64,000 nt of DNA from Asterias rubens (taxonomy: Eukaryota > Echinodermata > Asteroidea > Forcipulatida > Asteriidae), in NCBI RefSeq assembly GCF_902459465.1, contig NC_047066.1, forward strand, positions 9,861,047-9,925,046. The letters are read 5' to 3'. Shown here in pieces: positions 1 to 9,906 of the stretch. Below the pieces are notes generated by a model, which saw only the letters and a program-made list of their open reading frames with translations, searched no databases and had not been told where the DNA came from. Each line of letters begins with the position of its first letter. Position 1 is the first letter of the stretch. The translations under genes were made by a program, and so were the position numbers.

Positions 1-1528
1 GGGAAATCAAAGAGAGGGCCGGGGATGGGGAAAGCGAAGAGACGGCCGGGGATGGGGAAAGCGAAGTAACGGCGGGGGAAGAAGAAACGGGTGGGGAAGG
101 AAAGGTGGAAGATCATCTAAGAGTAGTGGAAGTGACAGTAGTGGAAGTGACAGTAGTGGCAGTGATGAGACAACTACTGAAGCTGTCCAAACCACAAAGC
201 TTTCTACAACCACCCTTGCACAAACGACTGCCTCTACCACAACCACCCTTGAACCAACGACTGTTTCTAACGCAACCACCCTTGAACCAACGACTGTTTC
301 TAACGCAACCACCCTTGAACCAACGACTGTTTCTAACGCAACCACCCTTGAACCAACGACTGTTTCTAACGCAACCACCCTTGCACAAACGACTGCCTCT
401 ACCACAACCACCCTTGAACCGACGACTGTTTCTAACGCAACCACCCTTGAACCAACGACTGCTTCTGCTACAACTAATCCAACTACGACTCCTTCTGGTA
501 CACGCACTCCAGATGCCACACCTCCTTCTGGTACACGCACTCCAGATGCCACGCCTCCTTCTGGTACGCGCACTCCAGATGCCACGCCTCCTTCTGGTAC
601 ACGCACTCCAGATGCAACACCTCCTTCTGGTACACGCACTCCAGATGCCACGCCTCCTTCTGGTACACGCACTCCAGATGCCACGCCTCCTTCTGGTACA
701 CGCACTCCAGATGCCACGCCTCCTTCTGGTACACGCACTCCAGATGCCACGCCTCCTTCTGGTACACGCACTCCAGATGCCACGCCTCCTTCTGGTACGC
801 GCACTCCAGATGCCACGCCTCCTTCTGGTACGCGCACTCCAGATGTCACGCCTCCTTCTGGTACGCGCACTCCAGATGCCACGCCTCCTTCTGGTACACG
901 CACTCCAGATGCCACGCCTCCTTCTGGTACACGCACTCCAGATGCCACGCCTCCTTCTGGTACACGCACTCCAGATGCAACACCTCCTTCTGGTACACGC
1001 ACTCCAGATGCCACGCCTCCTTCTGGTACGCACACTCCAGATGCCACGCCTCCTTCTGGTACACGCACTCCAGATGCCACGCCTCCTTCTGGTACGCGCA
1101 CTCCAGATGCCACGCCTCCTTCTGGTACACGCACTCCAGATGCCACACCTCCTTCTGGTACACGCACTCCAGATGCCACACCTCCTTCTGGTACACGCAC
1201 TCCAGATGCCACGCCTCCTTCTGGTACGCGCACTCCAGATGCCACGCCTCCTTCTGGTACACGCACTCCAGATGCCACACCTCCTTCTGGTACACGCACT
1301 CCAGATGCCACGCCTCCTTCTGGTACACGCACTCCAGATGCCACACCTCCTTCTGGTACACGCACTCCAGATGCCACGCCTCCTTCTGGTACGCGCACTC
1401 CAGATGCCACGCCTCCTTCTGGTACACGCACTCCAGATGCCACGCCTCCTTCTGGTACACGCACTCCAGATGCCACGCCTCCTTCTGGTACGCGTACTCC
1501 AGATGCCACACCTCCTATGATACCATAG
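1..1528 (+). CDS. Gene 1, partial: last exon of a secreted LDLa / Arg-Gly / Thr-mucin protein
   Basis: This is the last coding exon of a family member whose signal-peptide and LDLa exons lie left of the window. The frame runs from base 2 (GGA) to TAG at 1526-1528. It encodes a Gly/Arg/Trp-rich cationic stretch, a short Ser/Asp stretch, Thr-rich 11-residue units of the type TTVSNATTLEP, and 31 exact-length 33 bp units encoding PSGTRTPDATP (491-1513). It ends Pro-Met-Ile-Pro-stop. It is nearly identical to the gene 2 last exon, but has two extra 33 bp Thr units and lacks one codon near base 101. The SNAT motifs are N-glycosylation sequons, and the Thr/Pro density suggests O-glycosylation (inference). 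The long minus-strand and +1-frame ORFs over this exon are repeat shadows. It could be a false assembly duplicate of gene 2 rather than a separate locus. Confidence 0.8.
   Translation, partial: GNQREGRGWGKRRDGRGWGKRSNGGGRRNGWGRKGGRSSKSSGSDSSGSDSSGSDETTTEAVQTTKLSTTTLAQTTASTTTTLEPTTVSNATTLEPTTVSNATTLEPTTVSNATTLEPTTVSNATTLAQTTASTTTTLEPTTVSNATTLEPTTASATTNPTTTPSGTRTPDATPPSGTRTPDATPPSGTRTPDATPPSGTRTPDATPPSGTRTPDATPPSGTRTPDATPPSGTRTPDATPPSGTRTPDATPPSGTRTPDATPPSGTRTPDATPPSGTRTPDVTPPSGTRTPDATPPSGTRTPDATPPSGTRTPDATPPSGTRTPDATPPSGTRTPDATPPSGTHTPDATPPSGTRTPDATPPSGTRTPDATPPSGTRTPDATPPSGTRTPDATPPSGTRTPDATPPSGTRTPDATPPSGTRTPDATPPSGTRTPDATPPSGTRTPDATPPSGTRTPDATPPSGTRTPDATPPSGTRTPDATPPSGTRTPDATPPSGTRTPDATPPMIP
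491..1513 (+). repeat. 33 bp coding minisatellite, 31 units (gene 1)
   Basis: There are thirty-one 33 bp units with no length variation (1,023 bp). Each encodes PSGTRTPDATP, and units differ mainly at silent positions (ACA/ACG, CGC). Rare replacements are a Val for Ala near 844 and a His for Arg near 1030. The array lies inside the last exon. Confidence 0.95.
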
Positions 1529-2510
1529 ACCCATAATACGACTACTTCTGCCACAACCACGTGATCCAACTAAGACGACTGCTTCTGCAACAACCACCCT
1601 TGTTGATCCAACTAAGATGACCACCCTTGATTCAACTAAGACGACTGTTTCTGCTACAACCACCCTTGATCCAACTAAGATGACCACCCTTGATCAAACA
1701 AGACGACTGCTTCTGCAACAACCACCCTTGATGATCAAACTGAGACGTCGACTGCTTCTGCCACAACCACTCTTGATCAAACTAAGACGACTGCTTCTGC
1801 AACAACCAACTAAAGACAACTGCTTCTGCCACAACCACCCTTGATCAAACTAAGACGACTGCTTCTGCCACAACCACCCTTGATCCAACTAAGACGACTG
1901 TTTCTGGCACAACCACCCTTGATCAAACTGAGACGACTGCTTCTGTTACAACCACCCTTGATCAAACTAAGACGACTGTTTCTGCCACAACCACCCTTGA
2001 TCCAACTAAGACGACTGTTTCTGCCACAACCACCCTTGATCAAACTAAGACGACTGCTTCTGCCACAACCACCCTTGATCCAACTAAGACGACTGTTTCT
2101 GGCACAACCACCCTTGATCAAACTGAGACGACTGCTTCTGTTACAACCACCCTTGATCAAACTAAGACGACTGTTTCTGCCACAACCACCCTTGATCCAA
2201 CTAAGACGACTGTTTCTGCCACAACCACCCTTGATCAAACTAAGACGACTGCTTCTGCCACAACCACCCTTGATCAAACTGAGACGACTGTTTCTGCCAC
2301 AACCACCCTTGATCAAACTAAGACGACTGTTTCTGCCACAACCACCCTTGATCAAACTGAGACGACTGCTTCTGTTACAACCACCCTTGATCCAACTAAG
2401 ACGACTGTTTCTGCCACAACCACCCTTGATCAAACTAAGACGACTGCTTCTGCCACAACCACCCTTGGTCCAACTAAGACGACTGCTACACTTTATTACC
2501 CTGTTTAATT
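1529..2510 (+). pseudogene. Decayed continuation of the Thr-rich repeat beyond the gene 1 stop
   Basis: After the TAG at 1526 the repeat does not end. About 1 kb of 33 bp-type units continues, encoding motifs such as TTLDQTKTTVSAT in one frame, but interrupted by stops and single-base frame changes near 1555, 1705 and 1810. The Thr frame finally closes at TAA in TATLYYPV-stop near 2508. Either a longer ancestral mucin tail was truncated, or this is now 3' UTR. The same breaks occur in the gene 2 copy, so they predate the duplication. Confidence 0.7.
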
Positions 2511-2792
2511 ACCCGTTTTTGTCAAAATGACAACCTAAACGGGCGTTTGTGTGGGAAACTGTAACAGATACATCTCGACTGAGACAAAACCTACACACAA
2601 GTAACACCGTGCTTCAACTAAAGCCACAATTCAAAACAGCAAGACCACTAGGTCAGGCTAAGTTTTCTCAAGAAATACACTTTTTAGTTGTGACTGAAAA
2701 GGTAACGCAACTGAACTACCAAAACCTTTTCTTCGTAAAAAAAAGGTTCAATATTGTACAGTCTCTTGTTTACTCGAACGGAAATTGATGTC

Positions 2793-3175
2793 TTAAAGGC
2801 AGTGGACACTATTGGTAATTACTCAAAATAATTATTAGCATAAAACCTTACTTGGTAACAAGTAATGGGGAGAGGTTGATAGTAAAGCATTGTGAGAAAC
2901 GGCTCTCTCTGAAGTGACGTAGTTTTCGAGAAAGAAGTAATTTTTCACGAATTTGATTTCGAGACCTCAAGTTTAGAATTTGAGGTCTCGAAATCAAGCA
3001 TCTGAAAGCACACAACTTCGTGTGACAAGGGTGTTTTTTCTTTCATTAATATCTTGCAAGTTCGATGACCGATTGAGCTCAAACTTTCACAGATTTGTTA
3101 TTTGATGCTTATGTTGCGATACAGCAAAGGAGAAGACTGGTCTTTGACAATTACCATTAGTGTCCAGTGGCTTAA
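2793..3175. mobile_element. MITE-A copy (TTAAAGGCAGTGGACAC family)
   Basis: Inverted ends TTAAAGGCAGTGGACAC and ...GTGTCCAGTGGCTTAA, with an internal palindrome GATTTCGAGACCTCA / TGAGGTCTCGAAATC. About 385 bp with no coding capacity. This is the reference form for the some twenty copies listed below. Confidence 0.85.
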
Positions 3176-3885
3176 AAGCGGCAAAGTGGTTTTCAAAATT
3201 ACGTTTATTGATAGCTATCTTTACTTTAGACATTATAATCCGAAGTTGAGTCTTGTAGATGACATTTTTCACGCCAATTGTGTAGACTTGGGTTAGAGAT
3301 AGCCACGCCCACAGTGCCAGTTTTTTGGGGATCGTACTGAGTCATTGAGATTTTCAACTATTACCAAAATTGGAAGTTGAAGCATTGCATGGTTTGCGGT
3401 ATCACCATGCATGTTTCTTCTACTTGCCAGGTAGTGTAATATAACGTTCTTTTTAAAACGTGTCTTGCTTGTTATCTTTTACCGCAGAGTAGATTTCCAA
3501 ACTATTTATTATTAACTTTTAGGTTAGAGATCCCTTGCAAATGACGTCATAATCTCAAACAGCGCCCTCATTGAGGCAAGATTATTATAGTCAGATAATT
3601 GGACAATAGCCGTCTTTATTAATGTGTTCATTAACAGTGGGCACGTGACATCGGCTTACCAGCGCCTGCACTGCGCGTTATGCAAGGAGTCTCTATCTAT
3701 GATTGTAATCCATTAGTTTCTGAAACATTAAAATACTTCTTGAGCATAAACAAATAATGCAATCGTCGTCATTTTCTTGTTGCTGCAAACACATTTACCC
3801 CCGATTCCCGTTATTTCAAAAATCTCATGTATTCGATGAAATAAATGGTGTTCTATAGTGCATTTTGATAATTTCAATGGTCAAA
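3176..3885. other. Intergenic, nothing recognised
   Basis: AT-rich single-copy-looking sequence, present in both copies of the duplication. No gene or repeat could be supported. Confidence 0.5.
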
Positions 3886-3996
3886 ATGTTTCCCTCGGGA
3901 CTTACGTTCGTCATTATCGTGACGTGTGCATGCATTGCAGGTTTATCCAGTATTGGCGGCTACGGCTACAGCTACGGCTGTAAAGGGTGGTGCTAA
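3886..3996 (+). CDS. Small ORF with signal-peptide-like start (36 aa), doubtful
   Basis: ATG at 3886 opens 36 codons: a hydrophobic stretch (MFPSGLTFVIIVTCACIAG) followed by a short Gly/Tyr/Cys-rich end (GGYGYSYGCKGWC) and TAA at 3994. This looks like a tiny secreted peptide precursor. However, the Gly/Tyr part is the left arm of a dispersed palindromic element (MITE-E, GGCGGCTACGGCTACAG) seen elsewhere in non-coding DNA. The ORF is preserved in the duplicate at 29294-29404. No promoter or splice evidence supports it. It is most likely a chance ORF running into a MITE. Confidence 0.2.
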   Translation: MFPSGLTFVIIVTCACIAGLSSIGGYGYSYGCKGWC

Positions 3997-4072
3997 CCAT
4001 ACTTCAACGTATAATGACGCAAAAATCTAGCCATAGCCGTAGTTATATTGGCTTATTGGGACAAGGCCTATG
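3948..4072. mobile_element. MITE-E palindromic element
   Basis: GGCGGCTACGGCTACAG on the left mirrors CTAGCCATAGCCGTAG...TTGGGACAAGGCC on the right. Related copies: 46071-46207, 29356-29480, and halves at 44562-44611 and 45030-45080. Confidence 0.65.
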
Positions 4073-4136
4073 ACTCGTGTGTAGTTGTGTTTTAAAAAGG
4101 GAATAAAAGGGTAGCGACAAGTACGAGTTCTTGCAC

Positions 4137-4205
4137 GGCCGTTTAAACCGGCAGGGTCGTCCCGTGCACACGGCAACGACCCTGTAAGGTTTTAAACGGA
4201 CGTTT
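4137..4205. repeat. Short inverted repeat
   Basis: GGCCGTTTAAACCGGCAGGG mirrors CCCTGTAAGGTTTTAAACGG around a GC-rich centre. It is a hairpin-forming sequence of unknown role, also present in the duplicate near 29545. Confidence 0.6.
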
Positions 4206-4395
4206 AACAACGAGTCACTACTCTTGTATTTCCATTCATATAATATGCCATTTTGTGAAAAAACGTAAAAAAAATACAATTACAGACACTTTGACAGTTG
4301 AAAATTCGAGGTTTGAAATATTTTTTTTCAAAAACTGGGAACCTGGGAACAAAAGAGTTCCATGTAAACTGATTTGGACTTTACACAAGCCCACA

Positions 4396-4869
4396 ATCTC
4401 ACTCAAAAATAAAACACTTCAGGCAGTCCTGAAGCCATTAGAAAAATACGCATCTGAAAGCACACAAATTATTTTGTGTTTTGCTCTTCTTTCTCGCAAC
4501 TTTGATGACCACTCCAGCCAAATTGTCACAGGCTTGTTATATTTTCATGCATAATGTTAGGATACACTAAGTGAGAATACTGGGCCCAATTTCATGGCTC
4601 TGCTTACCGCCGAATTCTGCGCTTACGATCACGATTCCCCGCTTACATGCAAGCGCCGAATTTCTGCGCTAGCCTTGTATAAGCGTAGAATGCCTAATAA
4701 AGTGGAGTACGCACGCGCAGAAGCCAAAATTCGCCGCTAGCCTGTGAAATACGCTTGCCGTAGACACAGAATTATCTGCTTCCGTAAGTGCGATTATGTG
4801 CTTACGGTAAGCAGACTGAAATTGGGCCCTGATCGTTGACACAGTTACCAAAGGTGTCCAGTGCCTTTA
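4396..4869. mobile_element. Truncated MITE-A with MITE-B nested at 4582-4829
   Basis: The right part of a MITE-A (CATCTGAAAGCACAC ... GTGTCCAGTGCCTTTA) is interrupted by a palindrome bounded by GGCCCAATTTCAT and GAAATTGGGCC, with CTG on both sides as a possible 3 bp target duplication. A 3 bp duplication would fit PIF/Harbinger-like MITEs. The duplicate is at 29804-30277. Confidence 0.7.
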
Positions 4870-5702
4870 TGACGCATACATCTCCAAGCTAGCCAACCAT
4901 AAGAAACACATAAGAGGTTTTTCCTTAAAATAAACCTACTAGAATTCACATTCCCATCACATCAGCATGTTAAAACAAGATCCTTTATGTGTCACTACAT
5001 TGCAGCTGTTAGTTACGGTGGCAGGAGATTCTGTTCCCGTGTTTACCCCACAGTGAGGTTTTTTGTTTTTTTAACACTGACAATTCCCCCGTCTTGAGAA
5101 GAGACCATACGTTGAAACGCTTTGGAAATAATGCTCCAATGGGGCAGGTGTGCCTTGCGACGTTTTACTACAAAATTATAGAGGAATTCGGGATTTCTTT
5201 TCCTTTTTGGAGTTATATGGAACATGTGCATAACGGCGTTATTGATAACATAATCTCCTATATCAAGACAGGAATTGGTAGTATTACAGTACAAAAACTC
5301 TCGAGGTGGAGATCCATTTGGCAAAGGGTGTACAAACTTCTTTTGATAGCGCCCTCTAAGCAACATCATCCTCTCAGCCCATGTGAGGACTGGAGAAAAA
5401 AATAACTATTACAAGTGGTGATCATCACAATTTTTGGTATAGGCGTTATTGCACCTGTCGTTTCAGTAGGGCGCCCTCATCTAGATGTCAAAGGAAAGTA
5501 ACATATCGGCTCATCTTTAGCCTGAACATCTGACGTCACACTTCAAGGCTTGTAAATTACGCCAGATACCAGCCTTGAGGCCCACTCTCTACAACATTGT
5601 ACCTTTGACATCTAGCGTTCATTTCACATGGAGACTCGCAGTCAATCATATGTACATGTTTACATACAAGACTATGAAACAACATTGCATGCATGTACGT
5701 GC
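4870..5702. other. Intergenic, nothing recognised
   Basis: Duplicated in the right copy. Short open frames on both strands here are not supported by splice signals or similarity. Confidence 0.5.
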
Positions 5703-5984
5703 GATTTGAGAAACGACTTCGTCGGGTAGTTTTTGAGAAAATGAATATTTTTCACTCAAGTATTAAAAGACTTCATGCCGTAAGCCTTTTGTACGGCATC
5801 TGAAAGCATACAAATGATTTGCAACAAGGGTATAATTATTTTTTTCTTTCATTATTCTCTTTCAACTTCGGTGACCAATAATTTTGAGTCCAAATTTTCA
5901 CAGGTTTATTACTTTATGCACTATGATGGGATCCAAGTGAGAATACTGGTCTTTGGCAAATACCAAAGATGTCCCGTGCCTTTT
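5703..5984. mobile_element. Truncated MITE-A at the duplication breakpoint
   Basis: It begins exactly where similarity to the right duplication copy ends and runs to ...GTCCCGTGCCTTTTATA. The missing half suggests the duplication junction fell inside this element. Confidence 0.65.
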
Positions 5985-6439
5985 ATAAGCAGCTATATGA
6001 AATTGGGCACCGTACACAAATTAGTATATTATGCGGCTTCGGTCTGAGGTTTCTCCGAAGCTGATTATTGCCAACCTACCAACATTTTCACAAGTCAAGC
6101 TTGCTCTGCCGTCTTGATATTAAAGGGAAGGTATACATGCCTATGTTTGGTAATCCCTCTTCAATTCCCTTCTTCAATGGGGAAAAACAATAGTTAGAAC
6201 CAGCAGCTTTCGATATAGTATAAAGCATTTTGACAATTTTATTATTTCACTTCAAAGTAGTGTGGTTATGTAAAAATAACGTTAAATTCACCTGGAAATA
6301 GATTTTTTTTTTTCTTCAAACATTAGAGTATAATGTTTCTGAACAATAAACTAATTTGTTTAGTAATTGTTTTTAACGATTTAAATGTTTAAAACAATAA
6401 ATAAAGTTGTGTGGAGAGTGACTCCGCCTACCCCTATTG
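5985..6439. other. Intergenic, nothing recognised
   Basis: AT-rich sequence with T-runs. No supported feature. Confidence 0.5.
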
Positions 6440-6946
6440 TGACGTCAATCGAGGCAGACTTTGCCTCGATCGAATATCGAACACACGTACGTGCAAGTAC
6501 ATTCAAGTCCTAGTCGTGAGTTTGTACGTTTCGAAAAAGTTTTTCTTCTTGCATTTTTACGGCAATGTCGACCAGGTGTATTGCTGCTGGATGCACCAAA
6601 ACAACTAAAGATGGGGTCAGTTTGCAAAGTGGTCCGGTCCGACGTCTTTTGCGCTGTGCAGCAAACACTTCGAGCCGTCATGCTTCGAGAATCCGGAATA
6701 CACTACACATTTTGACATGAAGGGAAAAGTTCTTTTCTAAAACATGACGCCATCCCAACAATTTTTCCAGCTAGTGGGGAAGTCCAAGAAGGTACCTGAA
6801 AGACGAAACGAACCTAAAGGAGCATTTGCCTAACGTGAAAAAAATCAGGTATTGTTTCAACTTTGAGGCCATGTTTTTAGCTTGTGCCAAGCGTCACTAT
6901 CTTGTTTTGGCACTGCATGAGATTCATCGCGCCTCGATTGACGTCA
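6440..6946. mobile_element. THAP relic bounded by perfect 16 bp inverted repeats
   Basis: TGACGTCAATCGAGGC at 6440-6455 and its exact reverse complement at 6931-6946 enclose 507 bp that contains the THAP-domain remnant. This arrangement fits a small derivative of a THAP-bearing DNA transposon (P-element or Kolobok type). I did not find a clear target-site duplication. Confidence 0.5.
6565..6790 (+). pseudogene. THAP zinc-finger domain remnant
   Basis: ATG at 6565 gives MSTRCIAAGCTKTTKDGVSL, the start of a THAP domain with the first two zinc-ligand cysteines (C-x4-C). A +1 shift at about 6627 then gives KWSGPTSFALCSKHFEPSCF, the W and C-x2-H part of the C2CH finger. A further shift gives DAIPTIFP (6746-6769), the AVPTIF-type motif that closes THAP domains. 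About 15 residues between the first Cys pair and the Trp are missing. Deletion plus two frameshifts make it non-functional. THAP domains bind DNA and occur in P-element-type transposases and host proteins derived from them. Confidence 0.75.
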
Positions 6947-7725
6947 TGAACAGCGCCCTCTCGGGTCGGGCTTTTTTTCAAATTTGTAAATAACATGGAA
7001 ACTATTTTTTTAAACCTTAGTTAATTGTTTATTCATATTCCACTCATCAAAACACATATTTTAGTGACAAAAGCTTTATTTTGACAAAATACCACTTCCA
7101 GGTGACTTTAAAACTGAAAGAATTGACGAAACAAAATCTCGCCCACCGAAACTCTATAAATGCTTAGGACAACATTGAGCCTGGAAGTTCGATGACACAA
7201 TGTAATTCTCATGGTCAAAAACTAATAACGTTAAAACTGAAAGAATTGAACAAAAAAAAACTCGCCCACTTGAAACTCCATAAATGGTTAGGACAACATT
7301 GAGCCTGGAAGTTCGAATACACAAAAAACGTTGACAATTGCGTCTAACTTTCCACTCGACTCAAGACCGCCGGCTGTCTGCTCCTTCCTTAAAAAATTAA
7401 AACCAACAACCTGTGATTTTTTGTTTCCTGTTTAATTATTGCTTTTAATTAAACTGAAACAGTTTCCGTGGTATTATATTGCTTAGCCACGCACGTTAAA
7501 CTCATATTGCATCATCTTTGCTTTTAAAGAAAACATCACCATTTGGAGCTCAAACTGAGCTTGTTTGTTGAAAAAAAAACTTTAATTAAAAGGTTTCACG
7601 CCGTTTTGGAATTTATTGGGTAAATGTTATTTTGTTTTAGAGCCACAACGACATCGGGTGTTTGTATTTGTGAAGACTGCAATGAGTGACAGCTAAGGGC
7701 AGCTGTTGACGGAACCTCAGAAGGT
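6947..7725 (+). promoter_or_regulatory. Gene 2 upstream region with a duplicated conserved block
   Basis: A ~90 bp block occurs twice, at 7107-7193 and 7230-7318 (AACTGAAAGAATTGA ... TTGAGCCTGGAAGTTCGA). A relative lies at 42301-42380, upstream of the gene 4 TATA box (AAAAGAATTGACGAAACAAA ... CCGGAAGTTCGATTACG). Retention upstream of two paralogues suggests shared ancestry of the 5' flank and possibly a regulatory element (inference). Confidence 0.45.
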
Positions 7726-7733
7726 AATATAAA
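7726..7733 (+). promoter_or_regulatory. TATA box of gene 2
   Basis: AATATAAA followed by CGGCTTGAAATGGAGACCA matches the gene 4 core promoter (ATATAAAACGGCTCGAGGAG, then GAGACCA). Transcription would start about 30 bases downstream, just before the donor at 7801. Confidence 0.6.
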
Positions 7734-7756
7734 CGGCTTGAAATGGAGACCAAACA

Positions 7757-7800
7757 ACAGTGGATCAGGAGACACCGGCGGGTTTATCACAAGCACTGAG
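7757..7800 (+). other. Non-coding first exon of gene 2 (predicted)
   Basis: The interval from the expected start to the donor CTGAG|GTAGGT at 7800/7801. The start is approximate. It would splice to the acceptor at 9857-9858. Confidence 0.5.
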
Positions 7801-7823
7801 GTAGGTACACTAATATTGGTCCA

Positions 7824-8323
7824 AAGGGCACTGGGGTCGATTTCACAAAGAGTTAGGACTAGTCCTAACTTAGGACTAGTCCTAGGAGATACACAAATTG
7901 CATGGATAGTCCTAAGTTAGGACGGGTAACTGGTCCTATCTCGAGATAGGACTAGTCCTAACTCTTTGTGAAATCTGGCACTGGACACCTTCGGTATATT
8001 TCAAAGACAAGTATTCTCATTCGGTGTATCCCAATATGCATAAAATAACAAATCTGTGAAATTTTGGAATCGGTTGGTCATCGAAGTTGCAAGAGAATAA
8101 TGAAAGAAAAACACTCTCAGATGCCTGAAAAGGGCTTTATAGGCTTGAAGCCGTTTAATTATTTGAGTGAGAAATTACCTCTTTCTCAAAAACTATACGT
8201 TACTTCAAAGGGAGCCATTCTCACAATGTTCTGTATCACAAACCGCTCTCCATGCGGCTCGTTACAAAGTTTTTGTAACAATGTTTTTGAGTTACCACTA
8301 TAGTGTACAGTCAGTACCTTTAA
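7824..8323. mobile_element. MITE-A interrupted by MITE-D (7835-7976) with 8 bp target duplication
   Basis: GGCACTGG occurs at 7827-7834 and again at 7977-7984, on either side of a palindromic element whose arms read GGTCGATTTCACAAAGAG and CTCTTTGTGAAATCT. MITE-D therefore landed in the terminal repeat of a MITE-A that continues to ...CAGTACCTTTAA. An 8 bp duplication is typical of hAT-type elements. Confidence 0.8.
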
Positions 8324-8805
8324 TTAAACAGAAACTTGAGCGTAGAAAAATTAACGGGGATGCCATTTAAACTTGTTTGTAATGTGTTTGTTTTTCATTT
8401 AAATGTTACTTTGATGTTCATACACTTCTGAGTTTTCGTGTGTCTTATAAGCAATATAGGCCGAATCAGCAATCTCTTAATATAAAAGAGTGAACATTTC
8501 ACTCTGTCCGAGTGGTGTCAGTTTTGCTCTTTTGAGAGTGAGAGTCAATCGGTGTCACTCTTTTTGAGGGAAATTGGAACGAACTTCACTCTAAATCGAG
8601 TTGAAAGTACATGCCTTTCACTTCAAACAAGAGTTGTCCGTCATATTATGGCTCTTTGCAAGAGTGCTGGTGGACAAACATGAGAGGTTTTTCACGCTTT
8701 TACGAGAGTTCTGCCGTTGACGGCGTGCGTCAAGATGACAGTACGTCATTAGATGTTGCTTCTTTGTACTTCCATGTTGCAACAAATAGGCTATAATCAG
8801 GCCCT
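8324..8805. other. Intron 1 of gene 2, weak GAGTG-rich inverted motifs
   Basis: Around 8485-8610 there are repeated AGAGTGA / TCACTCT motifs, probably a decayed inverted-repeat element. Nothing else could be supported. Confidence 0.4.
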
Positions 8806-8908
8806 TTTCTAAACCACGACTTCGGCTTTGGATTCAGCTCAGGGCTTCAGACCAGAGAATGGAGACTGAAGCCGAATCCAAAGCCGAAGCCGTGGTTTCG
8901 AAGGGGCC
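8806..8908. mobile_element. MITE-F palindrome
   Basis: AAACCACGACTTCGGCTTTG and CAAAGCCGAAGCCGTGGTTT are inverted arms about 60 bp apart. A relative lies at 48058-48200. Confidence 0.65.
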
Positions 8909-9858
8909 TTAGATTGGTACTATTATTATACTATCCATTTGAGATAACTTGCACTTGCAAGTGGTGTACACTGCGCTGCCGTTGCTCACACCTTGGCAGC
9001 GCAAATAATGTTAGTTCACCCAATGTCTACACTAGAAAACCTCGTAAATGATTTTTTGTTGCATTGCCAACTGCTTTAGTAATTTAATAATTTAATAAGC
9101 AACATATATTTAGCGTAAACGACATGTCTTACATATTATGTTTAAGATGTGCGCTTGCCTCAGTAAGATCTATCCCTCATCACAACATTTAGTAAAAAAA
9201 ATCAGAGGATGAACGATAATTTTGTTCACATTATGTCGATGTTTATAGCCATTTTAGGGGTGACGTTTTGTAACAAAACTCCCGCCTGGACCCATTCATA
9301 CACGTTGGCCGCTGCAATAAGCCAACGGAAAATTTCGGTAAAATGTTTAAGCTTTTTATGTAAAACTAACCAGTTTAACAATTGAAAATGCTCTTACAGT
9401 AAGTACTGTTATGTTTTCAGTGCTGTTAAAGAGAGAATTTCAGCGGTATTCATGTTATCTTTTCTTGTTTAATATTGTCATCACCTATTTTTAAAATGGG
9501 TGTACCCAAAACGCGCTAGCAAATGATTGCGCAATACCCCTTCCGCCCCCCTGCTTTTTGACTAATGAAAATCATGCTAGAGCCACTCTTTTGCGGTCAA
9601 ACATTTTCCTCTGAAATGAATTCATTTTCCAAAACTGTCAGGGCCTACCCGAAACCTACAAAAAACGCAATCAGCTACCTGATTCTGGTTGTTATAACCA
9701 ATCTAAGGACATTTTTCGTACACTCTGCTGAATACATATTTTCTCTCGACTCAAAGATTTGCTATTTATTGTATATAGTTGATTAAATAAAACTTGTGTG
9801 GCTATTCTGTCAGTCCTACAAATACTGTATGTAACACTCTTATCCACTTATTTCGAAG
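8909..9858. other. Intron 1 of gene 2, nothing recognised
   Basis: AT-rich intron ending in a pyrimidine-rich acceptor (CTCTTATCCACTTATTTCGAAG) before 9859. The acceptor was placed by homology with the gene 3 exon. Confidence 0.45.
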
Positions 9859-9906
9859 GAGCGTAATCAATTCAAGGAGTTTACCGTTGGAAGGACTGGT
9901 ACAAAG

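Larger units (their letters stand above)
1..5702. repeat. Segmental duplication, left copy
   Basis: This stretch aligns colinearly with 25449-31110 and differs only by scattered substitutions and a few indels. Those seen are +66 bp of Thr repeat here, -3 bp near 101, -22 bp near 3358 and one A in an A-run near 2745. Similarity stops abruptly after GTACGTGC at 5702, where the left copy runs into a truncated MITE and the right copy into unrelated sequence. The copies lie about 25.4 kb apart in direct orientation. The left edge is cut by the window. A recent tandem gene duplication and a haplotype retained twice in the assembly are both possible. Confidence 0.93.

Noticed and set aside
491-1513. 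CRISPR-like array
   Set aside because: The units are contiguous with no spacers, in frame and coding, in a eukaryotic exon.
7-1569. Long minus-strand and +1-frame ORFs over the 33 bp minisatellites (also 25455-27072)
   Set aside because: Same cause: frame-preserving units with no stops in several frames. Only the Thr/Pro frame is continuous with the LDLa gene structure.
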